A stretch of 64,000 nucleotides of DNA from Diogma glabrata (GCA_963693315.1 OY856187.1:426429748-426493747); one strand, 5' to 3'. Shown: positions 34,951 to 46,880, numbered from the stretch's first letter. The notes: a model not told the origin generated them from the letters alone. Translations and numbers: made by a program.

Positions 34951-35432
34951 TGTGATTTTCGATTCGCACGTCAGATCAAAAAAAAATTGATCTATTTTTG
35001 ATCTGACAGCAAATTTGTGTTTCATTGGTACGTCAGATCAAAAAAAAATTGATTTATTTTTGATCTGAGATCTGTTTTTCAAATCTGAGATTTTAGCTAG
35101 ATTTACCCCTCAGATCAATTCCCCTTCACTAATACCAATTAAAATGAAATTTGACATATATCAATTGTATTCTTTAATATGAGATTTTAAATTTTAGATG
35201 AGTTTATTAATTGTAAATTAAATTAAATGAAATAAATAATTCTAAATTAAATAAAAGTGTGTAAAGTGCGTGAAGTGTGTAAAAAGTAGTTTACTGTTAT
35301 CAAAGCTCATGTCGCAAATTTCATTTTTTTACACATACAACAAAAATAGTAAAAACAGCTGATTTCATGTTCGATTGGTCGCCGAAGTCTAGATCTTTTT
35401 CGATCAAATCTGATTTTACCAATCGAAAACCA
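34951..35432. repeat. MITE-like element with nested hairpins
   Basis: The ends GTGATTTTCGATTCG and (reverse complement of the right end) GTGGTTTTCGATTGG are inverted. Inside, ACGTCAGATCAAAAAAAAAT followed by a TTTTTGATCTGA arm occurs twice (34969-35010 and 35030-35068), each forming its own hairpin. No coding. Target duplication unclear. Confidence 0.5.
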
Positions 35433-36149
35433 CAATACATAGATTAAACATAAACACAAAACTAATAAAAGGGTTGAAGTGCATATATATTTTCTTTGAC
35501 AAATCATAATGTTAAGTTACATTTACGTAACGAACACTGCAATAGAAACTAAAAACTCATTCTATTCAATGGAAAATAACATCATCTATAACCAATTTAA
35601 TGAAAACATTCACTTATTATTTTCTATGTCATTTCAAGTTTATAAAACGAAAACAAAAACACAAATATATATGTTGCAACAACTATAAATATTTTAAACT
35701 TATTCCTATTCTGGAAGTTGATTATGAAATCGTTGTTTAAAGAGATTTTCAAATCCTTAATTTCATGCTAAAAATTAACGTTTATTTGTCATTGAATAAA
35801 CGGGGTGACGAGTTCAACACATTTCTTTACATAAGTCTTTATAACATTATGTGTGGTATTTTTTACTAACAAAGAAACAAAACAACAGCAACACCTTTGT
35901 TGAAAATTAAAATTTACCCAATAGAAAATTCTAAATGAAAGCAAATATAAAAAATCAATAACGAAAACAATAACAGTACAAAAGGATTTTAAATAATCTT
36001 TACCGAAATTTAAAAAAAAAATTGATTACAGAAAATGTAAAGTATTATAAAGTCTTAAGTGACATTGGTGATAAACCTTATATAACAGAAAAAACGTCAC
36101 TGATACGAAATACACCCACACTTACATTGCACAGTATTACCTGAGTAAA
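35433..36149. other. AT-rich, nothing recognised
   Basis: No features. Confidence 0.5.
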
Positions 36150-36440
36150 AATTCGTCGTTTTTTTAGCGCTAGTCTTGTAACTAACTAAAAGGTGCCGGG
36201 TTCGATCCCCGACGTAGGGCACTTTGTCTATACCATGTTCAGAATGTTTGTCTTCAGACCTGGTCGTTAATTAAACATTTTGAATGTATAGTAGAAGAAA
36301 ACTGTTACCATGGTATCTGGGGATATCCAAAGCTATTGAGTTAAGCGCTGAAATTCAATGCTAACCATGTTATACAAGTTTATAACACCCTACGAGTTTC
36401 TGACATTACGACATTGGCCAGGTACTAACTGATTAACCAC
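36150..36440 (+). mobile_element. tRNA-derived SINE
   Basis: GGTGCCGGGTTCGATCCCCG (about 36191-36210) is an excellent B box with T-arm pairing of four of five bases; TAGCGCTAGTCTTG upstream may be the A box. The acceptor stem does not close, so it is not a tRNA gene. The body continues with mixed-composition sequence (ACCATGGTATCTGGGGATAT) to about 36430. Confidence 0.55.
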
Positions 36441-36555
36441 ATAAAAATCATGAAGATATGGACACAATTTATAGTAATTACTTTAAGGTTTATCCGTTTA
36501 TTGTTTTTGTTTCTTTTTACATTAAAAACAGAGCTTATCACATAAACCTTTATAA

Positions 36556-36776
36556 TTAGTCCCTGGGCCCACGTCGATTTCATGTGATGATTACCTCATA
36601 TTTTACACTTCGTGTGGCGCCTGTCTTTGATGAGCACGAAAACTTTTGTTCTGCGATTTTCCTCAAATCGGCCGCTTTTTCGTTCGGCAAGCTCTGAAAA
36701 ATACCGATTGCCCGCGATCTTGTAAATTTGCTACTAAATTTTTTTTAGCTGTAGGGGTTGGAAATTCGTTTTGAGT
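36556..36776 (+). repeat. single arm of the TTAGTCCCTGG foldback family
   Basis: About 220 bases match both arms of the 41461-42007 element, from TTAGTCCCTGG through TTTCATGTGATGATTACC and GGCGCCTGTC to AGGGGTTGGAAATTCGTTTT. No partner arm lies nearby; it runs directly into the array at 36780. Confidence 0.7.
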
Positions 36777-36779
36777 TTT

Positions 36780-37690
36780 TTCAAACAAAAACATCAACTT
36801 TTTTCAGACAAAATTCTAAAAATATTTCAAAAATTATTACAAAATCAAAGATTAAAACTTTTTCAAAAACTCTAAAAATATTGCATAAATTATAACAAAA
36901 TAAAAAATTGTAACTTTATTCAAAATTATAAAAATTATAATAAAATTAAAAATTTAAAATTTTTCAAAATTCTAAAAATATTCCAAAAATTCTTACAAAA
37001 TCAGAAATTGATACTTTTTTCAAAATTCTTAAAATATATATAAAATTCAAAAATTCCATTTTTTTCAAAATTCTAAAAATATTCCAAAAATTAGAATAAA
37101 ATCAATAATTTAAACTTTTTCTAAATTCTAATAATATTCCAAAAATTCTTAAAAATTCAAACTTTTTCCAAAACTCTAACAATATTGCAAAAATTTTAAC
37201 AATATCAAAAATTTAAAATTTTTCCAAAACTATAAAAATTATAATAAAATAAAAATTTAAAATTTTTCAATATTCTAAAAATATTTCAAAAATTCTTACA
37301 AAATCAAAAATTGAAACTTTTTCAAAATTTCAAAAATATTTCAAAAACTATAACAAATTCAAAAATTTCCTTGTCCAATTTCATTTTCAATTACATTTAC
37401 GTCATAAAACAGCTACATTTTTTTTTCCAAAAAATTGGATAATAAAATAAATGAAATCATTTTTTGACACACTTGACATTATTTTTTTGACAAACTTATA
37501 ATGCCATAATTCTCTATAGTAAAAATAAAATTTCATGTCATACAAATTATTAATTTTATTTTGTTCCAAAAAATTGGGTAAAATAATAAATAAAAATCTT
37601 TCTTTTGACGCACTTGACAACATTTTTTTGACAAACTTATGATGCAATAATCTAGTTTTTGATCTCACATACCAATCCCTACCATTAAGA
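36780..37690 (+). repeat. CAAAATTCTAAAAATATTCC array plus two ~136-bp satellite units
   Basis: At 36780-37370, phrases of the type TTCAAAATTCTAAAAATATT, CCAAAAATTCTTACAAAATC and AAAAATTGAAACTTTT are repeated with a period of about 60-65 bases. At 37380-37690 there follow a TTACGTCATAAAACAGCTA segment and two units of the TTGACACACTTGACA...TTTGACAAACTTATAATG satellite (about 37462 and 37598). The same order of array, TTACGTCAT segment and satellite occurs inside the Transib at 58070-59990, so this is probably a fragment of a related element. Confidence 0.7.
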
Positions 37691-37898
37691 TCTCTCCAAA
37701 TTTAATGTTCCTACTCGTAATCACTTAAAATGAACGTTTTTTAAGCCAAAAAATATGAAAATTTGCTGTTTTTGATACACTTAATGCTTTTTTGGCACAC
37801 TTCCGATACAGTTATAACAGAGCGAGCACAGCGTACTTTTGGACCTGTCCTTTGAGTGTACCTATTTTTAGAAGAAAAAAAATTGAAATCACTCTAGC

Positions 37899-38603
37899 TA
37901 GGGTTTCCACGGTTTTCAATATCGGTATTGAAGTAAATTTTTACAATACCGAAACCGTATCACAATGCCGGTTTTGTACGGATTTCAAAATTTTAATTTT
38001 CAGAAGTTAATAAAGATGGCAATCTGCAAATCTTACACATTCTAGAACAAAAAACCAGAGAGTTGCATAACTTTTGGCGATTAAAACAAAAAAAATTTAG
38101 TTTTCTGAAAACTTTCGCCTATAACAATGCAATAGCAACACTCTTCTTTTTGTGTTCGAAGTTTGTAAATGAAAGAGAAAAAAATAAAAAAAAAGTTTTT
38201 AAAAACACACTTTTAATGAAAACGAACTAAAAACTAAAAAATAAATTTTGGATTAACACAACACGATGTTCCAAAGAAACAAAGGTTATATTCAAACGTT
38301 AAATCTTTTATTAATACTTATGTTTGCTTTCAAACTGTAATAAGGAAATAAATATTTAAATATCTTTTTAAAGCCTACGGCTCGCGCTGTAAATTTCGCC
38401 TCCGAGCACAAAAGATTCACTTTCCGCTTTAAATATGCAATATACTACATATTGTAAAATGTTTTAACTGAGTTTTCTAATGTTTTAGCCAAACTTTTAA
38501 GATGTTTCATACAAATACCGCGCAATACCGGTATATACCGGTATTGAAAATTTTTGAATACCGAGAACCGGTATTAGAATTTTCCGGTATTTTGGAAACT
38601 CTA
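37899..38603. mobile_element. hAT-type non-autonomous element
   Basis: The left end TAGGGTTTCCACGG and right end TTTTGGAAACTCTA form a short inverted repeat, with further inverted GGTATTG/CAATACCG motifs just inside. An exact 8-base target duplication ACTCTAGC flanks it (37891-37898 and 38604-38611), diagnostic of hAT-like insertion. The 705-bp interior has no transposase. A part near 38385 (GGCTCGCGCTGTAAATTTCGCC) resembles the motif at 63.98 kb. Removing element and one duplication leaves a smooth flank. Confidence 0.85.
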
Positions 38604-38810
38604 ACTCTAGCGGTTTTCCCTGCAGCGTAGGTAATGATGGACGGACGGCCGACCGGTCGGCACACAGACATACATTTTTTTTTGCTTTTTAGAATCAGTA
38701 GGTCCTAAAACGTCGAGAAATGCCAAAAGAAGTGGGGGTAAGAATTTCACTTTTGGCTCATGAATGTAATACTTAGGTCTTTCAGACCGAAGTAAATAAT
38801 TTTAATAAAA

Positions 38811-38975
38811 TCAAAACAATTTGACCAATTGGAATCATACCAATTGAATAATGATAATTTTTTTATAGGAACATTTTCATTAGACAATAGGTTAAGTTCA
38901 TTAGGCTATAGGTTAGAAAACAATACAATAATACATACTATTATTCTGGAAAAAACATACAAATAAAGCTGATAT
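38811..38975 (-). repeat. dispersed repeat, partner of 26895-27072
   Basis: Reverse complement of the 26.9-kb block, including TAGACAATAGGTTAAGTTCA. Here it has no LINE insertion, so it shows the approximate pre-insertion sequence. Confidence 0.7.
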
Positions 38976-39138
38976 TGTTAAATGAAACAGAATAAAAGAT
39001 TTTTAATGTATTGCAAATAGATGAATGAAAAAATTGTGTTTTGCCTAAAGTAAAATAAACACTAATACATATATGATATTTTGTAATATGTAGTAATAAC
39101 GTATGGTATGTGATAGTATAGATTTTTTTTTATTTACA

Positions 39139-40605
39139 TATATGGTTCATTCTGTTACAAACCGAACACCTTTCTGATCGACACCTCTTCGATTTGGCTG
39201 AAACTTTTTTTGCGGATTCTATGTCAAAAAAAAACAGATACGTATCCAAGAAATATGATACCTTTTCAATTATTATTCTTAAAATATTAATTTATATAGC
39301 GCGCAACGACCAAAAAATTCGCTTTTTTGCTAATAAATCAAAATCTGTAACTTGCATCAAAAAAAGTTAAATGTAAAAGTTGTAGATAATTAAAAGATCT
39401 ACAATTTTTGCCTACAAAAACTTTAAATTAAATTGCAAAAAATGTTACAAATCATCTTTTGAATTAAAATGCAATATTTAAAAATATACCTTTTGATATG
39501 TTTATTTTTAAATTTTTTATTTTATTAATAATAACATTACTTTCTTATAGTAACAATTGTATTTGATTTTTATTTTTAATGAAAATCGATTTCGACTACC
39601 GTCATCATCAGGTCTTAAATTATTATTCTTTTTTAAATATTGCATATTAACATATGAAATATTAAATACTTCTTAATTAACTTTATTTTTTATTACGTAA
39701 TTTTTGTTATTTACTAAGATATTTTTTTTATCATCTATTATTATTTTTCAAAGTTTGTCATGGCAGTGGTGGCTAATACAACAGATAGGTTGTGGCGCAC
39801 GGATGGGTTTTTTTCCCAACGCTTGATAATAATGTTTTTTTTCAATCCAGATTTATTTTCTAACATGTCAGGAGATTTGGTTTGAAAACGAATTACCCAT
39901 AAATTTTTTTTATGCAAATTTTCAATAAATAATTGTTACAAAGATGATTTGTAACATTTTTTGCAATTTAATATAAAATTTTGAGGTTATGTCAAAAATT
40001 TGTTTAAACAAAAGATGTAGATCTTTTAATTATCTACAACTTTTACATTTAACTTTTTTTGATGCAAGTTACAGATTTTGATTTATTAGCAAAAAATCGT
40101 TTTTTGGTCGTTACGCGCTACATAAATTAATATTTTAAGAATAATAATTGAAAAAGGTACTATATTTTAAAAACTTGTTTTTGCCGTAAAATTTGAAGCA
40201 GAATAAAATGGGAATACTAAGAACTTGATTCGTTTTGGGGGCGATTGTTAAAAAGCGCTTTAAACAATTAAATTGTTTACAACAATATGAATTTGTTAAT
40301 ATTTTTTATAAAAAATATTTTTTTCTCAAAGTTCAGTCCTGCAGCTATAAAAGTGTATTTGGCGAAAATTTTGTAGCTCTTATAGATTCTGAACAATGAG
40401 TTTTTGAAAATGGGACAATCAAAAACTCGACATTCTGAAATGTTTGATTACTTGTTTTATCAAAAATATGCAAAAAAAAAAAATTTCTTGTACACGTACC
40501 TCTTTTTTTCGATATAGAATTCGCAAAAAAAGTTTAAGCAAAATCGAAGAGGTGTCGATTAATTTTCATCAAAATTCGTTCGGTTTGTAAAAGAATGACC
40601 CATAT
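39139..40605. mobile_element. foldback element with ~330-bp inverted arms
   Basis: The outer 28 bases match in inverted orientation at 26 positions (left ATATGGTTCATTCTGTTACA, right end the reverse complement of ATATGGGTCATTCTTTTACA). The arms continue inward: CGACACCTCTTCGATTT, AATATTAATTTA, CAAAATCTGTAACTTGCATC and TAAATGTAAAAGTTGTAGAT recur inverted at 40550, 40120, 40062 and 40040. The right arm has about 330 extra bases (40160-40490). The spacer (about 39490-39930) has no ORF but contains the hammerhead-like core at 39.6 kb. A foldback or MITE-like element without its own transposase. Confidence 0.75.
39582..39620 (-). ncRNA. hammerhead-like core motif
   Basis: On the minus strand: CTGATGA, one base, GAC-GGTA-GTC (three-pair stem II), then GAAATCGATTTTC. 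The arrangement equals that in the 18.6/19.7-kb repeats. I cannot draw convincing stems I and III, so only the core is supported. It probably marks a Penelope-like relic in the foldback spacer. Confidence 0.4.
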
Positions 40606-41460
40606 ACGAAGGTCATACACATATGCTCATTGATATATGAGCATATGATATATGAATATTTTATACCTGATGTTAACCAAATTAACAAACGTTCCAAAAT
40701 TGCATAGATGCAGTTTTGCTTATAATTAATATTATTTTTAAGATTTGTTTAATAGTTTTATTTGTAAATAGTTTTTTTATTTAACTATTCTGATTCATCC
40801 GAGTCTGCTAGTACAAAAATCTGTCCGGCCAAGAAATCTATCGATTTCTAGCATATATGCTGCTGCTTGAACCTTTTGATTTTATTTTAAAAACTGATTT
40901 TATTTTGCATAAAACATTAATTACTTTTTGTTTGAGATGTAAACGTAACTCGAAAACCAACTCATTCCAAATCCAATTAAATAACATAAAATTAAAATCA
41001 ACTAAATGAATAAATTCAATTAAATTGAAACTATTGTTAGTAAAAATCAAAAACAAACCATCCAATCGATTTTATTTTAACTGTTATTTTGTTTGTTTCA
41101 ATATAATTTCAATTAAAACAATTAATTAAATCCTTCTGGAGCACTTGCTGTTGCGAATATAAATTCCTTTTACCAGTCGATTTCCACCCTATTATTTTCA
41201 ATTTTAAACAAATTTTCTCGGAAAATTTTTAGTTTATCGAAGGTAAGTGTAGGTTTAACAGTTTGTATGAATTGGGTAGAGAATATTATATTCGCTGGAT
41301 TGGTATTGCATTTTTTTATGGCTTTTAAGAGCATAGTTCAAATTAAATAATTACTGATCAGACTGCGTTCGTCGCATTTGATTTATTTATATTTAACTAG
41401 CATGTATGAAAAATATTAAATAATAATTATATTAATTACAGAATAACTTACAACATCCAA
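40606..41460. other. AT-rich, nothing recognised
   Basis: Some ATATGAGCATATGATATATG tandem words near 40625-40660. No coding. Confidence 0.55.
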
Positions 41461-42007
41461 TTGCCGATTTCGTGTGATGATTACCACAAATTTTATATTT
41501 CGTGAGGCGCCTGTCCTTGACGAGTCCGAAAACTTTTGTTCTGCAATTTTTCTCGATTCGGCCGTCTTTTCATTCGGCAAGCTCCGAAAAATGCCGATTG
41601 CCCAGGATCTTGTAAATTTTTTTTTAACTGTGAGGTTTGGAAATTTGTTTTAGAATACAAACTCAACCTTGTCCGACCAAAATTGGTCCGTTATTGTCTA
41701 GTCCGACATCCCAAACATCCAAAATGTCAGTTGTCGGACTCGAAAATAGCAGACACATTTTAGTCGGACAAGCTTACCCTCGTGTTCTAAAACAAATTTC
41801 CAACCCCCACAGTTAAAAAAACAAATGTGGTAGCAAATTTACAAGATCGCGGGCAATCGGCATTTTTCGGAGATTGCCTAACGAAAAAGCGGCCGATTTG
41901 AGGAAAATGGCAGAACAAACGTTTTTGGACTCGTCAAGGACAGGCGCCACAGGAAGTATAAAATATGTGGTAATCATCACATGAAATCGGCGCCGGCCAG
42001 GGACTAA
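41461..42007. mobile_element. TTAGTCCCTGG foldback/MITE, both arms
   Basis: The left arm (41461-41655) and right arm (41800-42007) are inverted copies of about 200 bases sharing TTTCRTGTGATGATTACC, GGCGCCTGTCCTTGAC, AAAACTTTTGTTCTGC-like and CGGCAAGCTCCGAAAAATGC-like segments. The right end keeps the full CCAGGGACTAA terminus; the left end has lost about 14 bases. The centre (41660-41790) has four GTCCGAC words. A 75-codon frame across the left arm is not a gene. Confidence 0.75.
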
Positions 42008-43100
42008 TATTGGAAATCACTTGAATTCGAAATCATTCGAATCAATTCGAAATCATTTTGCTTTTCTCTTAGAAAAACTGCTTTAGAAATTTTTTTGAGT
42101 GACACTCATCAGAGACGCCTGTTCAGATCCCTAGTGTCTTACACAATCTCAGACACCAGCGATGACGAACCATATTTTAATTTTCAAGCTCAGATGATTT
42201 CTAAATTGAAACTTCATCATTTCGTTATTTCATTTAAATTGAATCTTTCATCTGTGAGTACAAATTGAAAATTACATGTCTTTGGAATTTTTGTATAAAA
42301 TTTCTAGACATTACTGTGAGTGGAATTATAAGATGAGAAAACATTTAGTCAACATCTTAAGCTAACATTCTAGTCAACATCCTAAGTTACGAGTGTAGAT
42401 ACATTTTTGATTCTTGTCAATTAATGCGAAACTAATATCTGACGCACGGTCAATTTATTGCTATATATGGTTAGATATATAGACAAAATTAGGGAAATTT
42501 TTAATTTTAATGGATATGCAGAGCTTTCTGCGTTTAAATTTGTTCGTATTTTTTTTTGACAAAAAATCTACAAAAACTTGCAAAACAAGCAAGTGCAAAA
42601 CAGCAATTTCCTCATCCTATGAATTCACACATTGTAATATCGAGAAAGTTAATCCAAAAATCCCAAATAAATTAGAAATAATGTTATTCTTTCACTTATT
42701 ACTTAAATGAAAATGTAAAAGCTTATGTGAGTTTTGCACCCTAATCTTGGTTGCGGCAGAAACCAAAAACATTGTAATTTCATTATTTACAGATATATGT
42801 AAAGATCAGACACACCACCTGCAGTGGTTTTAATCTTGCAGTAATTATGCACAATTAAAATTTTGATTTCGTGTTAAACTGTTGCTTTTGATCTTGATTT
42901 ATTAAAATGTTGGTTTCGACCTTTATTTCGTATGCTGTCAAATTTTAATTCTCCATTTTTCATTTACCATTTATTAGTTCGTTACTTTTTTATCTGTTTA
43001 GTGGTAACTTTATTTTCGTAAATAGTTTGATTCGTAGGATCTCTGAAAAATTCAAATTTTCATTTTCTCTACATTCCTAAAGAACTATAGATAATAAATT
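42008..43100. other. AT-rich, nothing recognised
   Basis: ATTCGAATCATTCGAA-type words directly follow the MITE. No coding. Confidence 0.55.
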
Positions 43101-43102
43101 CG

Positions 43103-43179
43103 ATGGATTTTACCGCTTTACAAAAACTCAGTTTTTTGTAAGCGCCTGAGGATGATGTTATAAACGAAATCGGATCGAG
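43103..43179 (+). ncRNA. hammerhead-ribozyme-like relic
   Basis: Stem I is strong: CGCTTTACAAAAA (from about 43114) pairs with TTTTTTGTAAGCG (to about 43144) with one bulge. CTGAGGA (43146-43152) matches CUGANGA. Stem II is a weak GTT/AAC (43157-43165) with four unpaired bases before it. GAAA (43166-43169) is followed by TCGGATCG, which pairs with upstream CGATGGAT with a small internal mismatch (stem III). The order and junction fit a hammerhead. No Penelope-like coding sequence adjoins it. Confidence 0.5.
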
Positions 43180-45524
43180 TATATAAATTAAATATAGTCA
43201 AATTAGCTATGTAATTTATCAATAATAAAAACTCAATTGCGAAATACTACAACAAGGAATTTTATTTACAACTAACTATAGATAAGTTGTAAATAATGAA
43301 GGGCTGACATTGATGTTTGAAAAGTTTTGATAAACGTCTTCTATAAAAAAAAACATATAATTGTGTTTGTATATTATACTGTTAATAAATATACATATTT
43401 ATAACACAAATGGGTTCTCGGTAGTAAACAAGCTTATCATACGTAAGGTAGAAATCATCTACTAACAAATTTTGTTTTCAGTTTAAATAAAAGGTACACT
43501 TAGTCAATTGAGTTAAGGATATGTTTTAGATTTGTTTTTAAAACAAACATTGGACAACATTAAACTTCGGCTTGTGTTTTGAATATAATTTGGTTAACGA
43601 ATTTAGTTTTCCACATCCTGGTAGTTTTAACCTGGATATTTCTCACTTTGATATTTTTTGCTTTCGTTCAAATATTGCGTTATAATATTGCTATTCGTTA
43701 TAATATTGCTTACTGTTAATTTTGAAGTACATTTTACCATTTAATTAGTTAATTTCCTTAAATAACCATTAGAACTAATACTCTCAAATCGTTGCACATT
43801 AAAATCTCCTAAATAAAAATTCAGTTAATAAAACTACATTTTTATTCTAACATAATATAAACAATTTAAATCTTTGATAACATGTCATCATCTTTTAGTA
43901 AAATAAAAAAAATCAGATATAAAATCAGTTCCTTCAAAAACAGGACCTTTTAAAATATTACATAAACCATCACCATCCTACTTCACTTCAACTTGTAATA
44001 TAAAATAAAAAAGAGCTTAAGCTTTCAAGCTTTATTACTTATAGTCTTCAGTTGCTCAAAAATTGAGTACAGAAAATAAACGAAAAAGAAGTCCATCCAC
44101 ACTCTGTAAAAGACATCAAAAACATTTAAGTACTAATTTTTAATATTTGGTCTCATATTTTACTATTTAGGCGCTCAATGGAAACTTTGGTGTAACGTTA
44201 TGTACGTAACGTAGGTGTAGTATTTATTGTCTATCTTTCGGTAAAAAAGATATAATATCTTTTTCATTTTTTACAACGAAAAAAATATAACATAAAATAA
44301 GTTATTATAAATAAACTTTGTTTTATTTTGATGACAAGCGATGTAGCTTTTCCCTTCCGTATAACTTTTTCAACAAATAACTTTATCTTGTTTTTTAAGG
44401 TAAAGTAATAATAATAAAAAAATGAAAAGCTTCAACACAACACTATTTTATATTCTTAATATACTTTTGTTGTTGTTAAATTTGTTCTTGTATTTGACAA
44501 ATTTATTTCGTAAATTTAGTTCACATTTCAGTAGTTTATAAAACAATATATTATCCAGTGAATAAAAACTAAGTTTATATTTTGTGTGTTATAGAAACAG
44601 GAGACTTAAAGTTAATAATGTTATTAAGTCATAGTTATGTTAGAACAAAAATTTATGTCAAATTAATATTGAAAAATAGTTTTTAAGGAATTTCAAAAAC
44701 TGTAAAAACAGAACAGAAACAGAAAAGAAACAATTCTAATAATAACGTGACATCAAAAGTTGTAACCAATATTTTTGACATCATTTCGTGACAAATTTAA
44801 ATAAAACTTCCGACATCATAATATTAATTTAAAATAATAAATTGCCTAAGTAATTTACTCCGTACCAAGGAAACAGAAAATCTTTGTTTCATTCAGTCAT
44901 AATGGAAAACTTTTATTTTATTTTCTTTATTAATTTGCAACACGGGGCAAAACATGTTTGCAGTCGTTAGAAGAAAATATTTATGCATTGATATATATTA
45001 GTTCTTGTTCCGACTTTTTTAAATAGAGACTCGTTTCTTATTAGTTTTAAAAACATCACTACTTAAAAATGTTGTGCATAAGAAATCAGAATTTTTATAA
45101 ATATAAAGAGAAATTTAAATCTAATTTATAAATAAATTAATATATGACTCTTTTGTGTATGCTTTTAGATGCTCGTTAAAGTAGTATATTCAGACAAAAT
45201 AGTTTCTTTCAACCGGTATAGTTTCAAACACAATTACCCTTTCTCTTTTTCTAGATATTATTATATGATTGGTTTTCCATATCTTATTTGCAGACTTATA
45301 TGTCTCGCACTACTCATCAGCGACTTAAATGTCTTACTCAGTTTCACTTCGGTCAATGATAACAACATTGATGGTGTCATGTTGTTGATACCAGCGGCAT
45401 TGTTAGTTTTTGATTAAAACTACTATGGGGTTTGTTTTTTGGCTGCTCATTCTTATTCACTACTATTAAAAATTGTGTGAAGTAATCCAATCTGTTTGAA
45501 AATGTTGAAAATTTACGTGTGTTA
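43180..45524. other. AT-rich, nothing recognised
   Basis: No coding beyond short AT-rich frames. TATGTACGTAACGTAGG at about 44199 is a small palindromic word. Confidence 0.55.
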
Positions 45525-45526
45525 TA

Positions 45527-45728
45527 CACTGAAAGAAAAAATTCGGTTACTACAGCCTACTTTGTGCCAACCGAATTTTTCCTGTCACAATAACCTCAAA
45601 TTCGGATGTCATATTTGCAAAAACCAAATTTGAAGGCACAACAACCGAATTAAAGACACAACAGCCAAATGTGATTTTATCGTGACCGAATAATCACTGT
45701 GTCAACGGTAAATTTTTTTCTTTCAGTG
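45527..45728. mobile_element. MITE with CACTGAAAGAAAAA termini
   Basis: Perfect ends CACTGAAAGAAAAA (45527) and the inverted TTCTTTCAGTG (to 45728) are flanked by TA on both sides (45525-45526 and 45729-45730), as expected for a TA-target MITE. The 200-bp interior repeats AACCGAATT-like words about six times in both orientations. No coding. Confidence 0.75.
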
Positions 45729-46699
45729 TATTTACATAAAAATAGTTTTTTCTTGGGTGTGTGATTTTCAAGAAAATTTGATTAAGTTTTTCAGTCATTA
45801 TGAATAAGAAACAGTTAACTTTTGAACAAAGTGTTGAGTTTAGATTGCTGATTTTAGATTTGTGAGACATAAAACTGAAGTTTTTGAGCCATACTAGACA
45901 AAATGATAATGCTCCATCACCCGGTTTTTGAAACTCCAATAACGTAAATTAACAATTCACCTACAAAAACGCAAAAAACTTGACACTTAAGCATGCAGTT
46001 GCGTTTTCAACAGTTCTGCGTCCTATCTTCCTGTTTGTCACTGTCATTAATGTTTTCGTTTTTGTCTGTATGTTTATCAATCTACAGCATAGAATTGAGG
46101 CGTGCACAAATTGATTTACTCCATTAAACAAAATGTTGAGAAATTGGATATTTTTCAATGGTAAAACAAATTTTGATGTTCAATGGTGTTAATATTTATT
46201 GTTAAGGAAAGTTGTTTTAAAAATAAAAAGTTACGACTATAGCAAGTGCATTGCCACTTTAATTTAAGATTTTTCAAAAAGTGGAGTTAGTGACTTTGTG
46301 CAGTGAACGGCTCCATTAGTAAAGTGTTTTTGGTGAACGATATTGGACAAATTTATGTGGTTCCCAAAGGGTTATTACTAATACCAAAGAGCTAGGTTCT
46401 GCAAATTCATTTAATAAATGAATTTAATAATAAATTCATTTCAGCAATTTTAGTGACATTTATTTTAAAGTTATTATATAAGCAATCATGAACGTGAAAT
46501 AGTTAATAGCATAGCTCTTCCGCACTTGCTTTTCATTTTTAAAGTGAAAACTTCTGTAGCCGCGTTATGAAATTTTGTATGGAGTAAAAATTGTATATTC
46601 GCGTCATCAAGTTTTATATGCATTTTTGAAGAACAAAAATATATTTTTTTAATCATTTCTATCTATCTATATTTTTTAAATTAAATCTATCTATCATTT
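45729..46699. other. nothing recognised
   Basis: Two minus-strand frames of 81 and 65 codons have no recognisable content. Confidence 0.5.
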
Positions 46700-46880
46700 C
46701 TTAATGTTTCAAATTGCGTTGTGGATGTTGTGCTCGACTGATGTTCTGTGGGTAGTAATTTCAATTCCTGGTGTGGTAAATATTTTTTTATTGTTTTTTT
46801 TTTATTTTTAGTAAATACCATTAAAACTATTTTTTTTTATTCATGAATTCATAAAAATAATGAAAATTTCTTTATACGAA
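46700..46880 (+). mobile_element. diverged copy of the 1.37-kb SINE
   Basis: GTGCTCGACTGATGTTCTGT parallels GCGCTCGACTGATGATCTAT at 1395, and the following AAATACCATTAAAACTAT parallels AAATAACATTAAAATTAT. The B box (AATTTCAATTCCTGG) is degraded. Confidence 0.5.

Noticed and set aside
36180..36225. Possible tRNA gene
   Set aside because: Good T arm, but no D arm and no acceptor pairing; called a SINE head.
41536..41763. 75-codon frame
   Set aside because: Runs through one arm and the centre of a foldback element; not conserved in the 36.5-kb arm.
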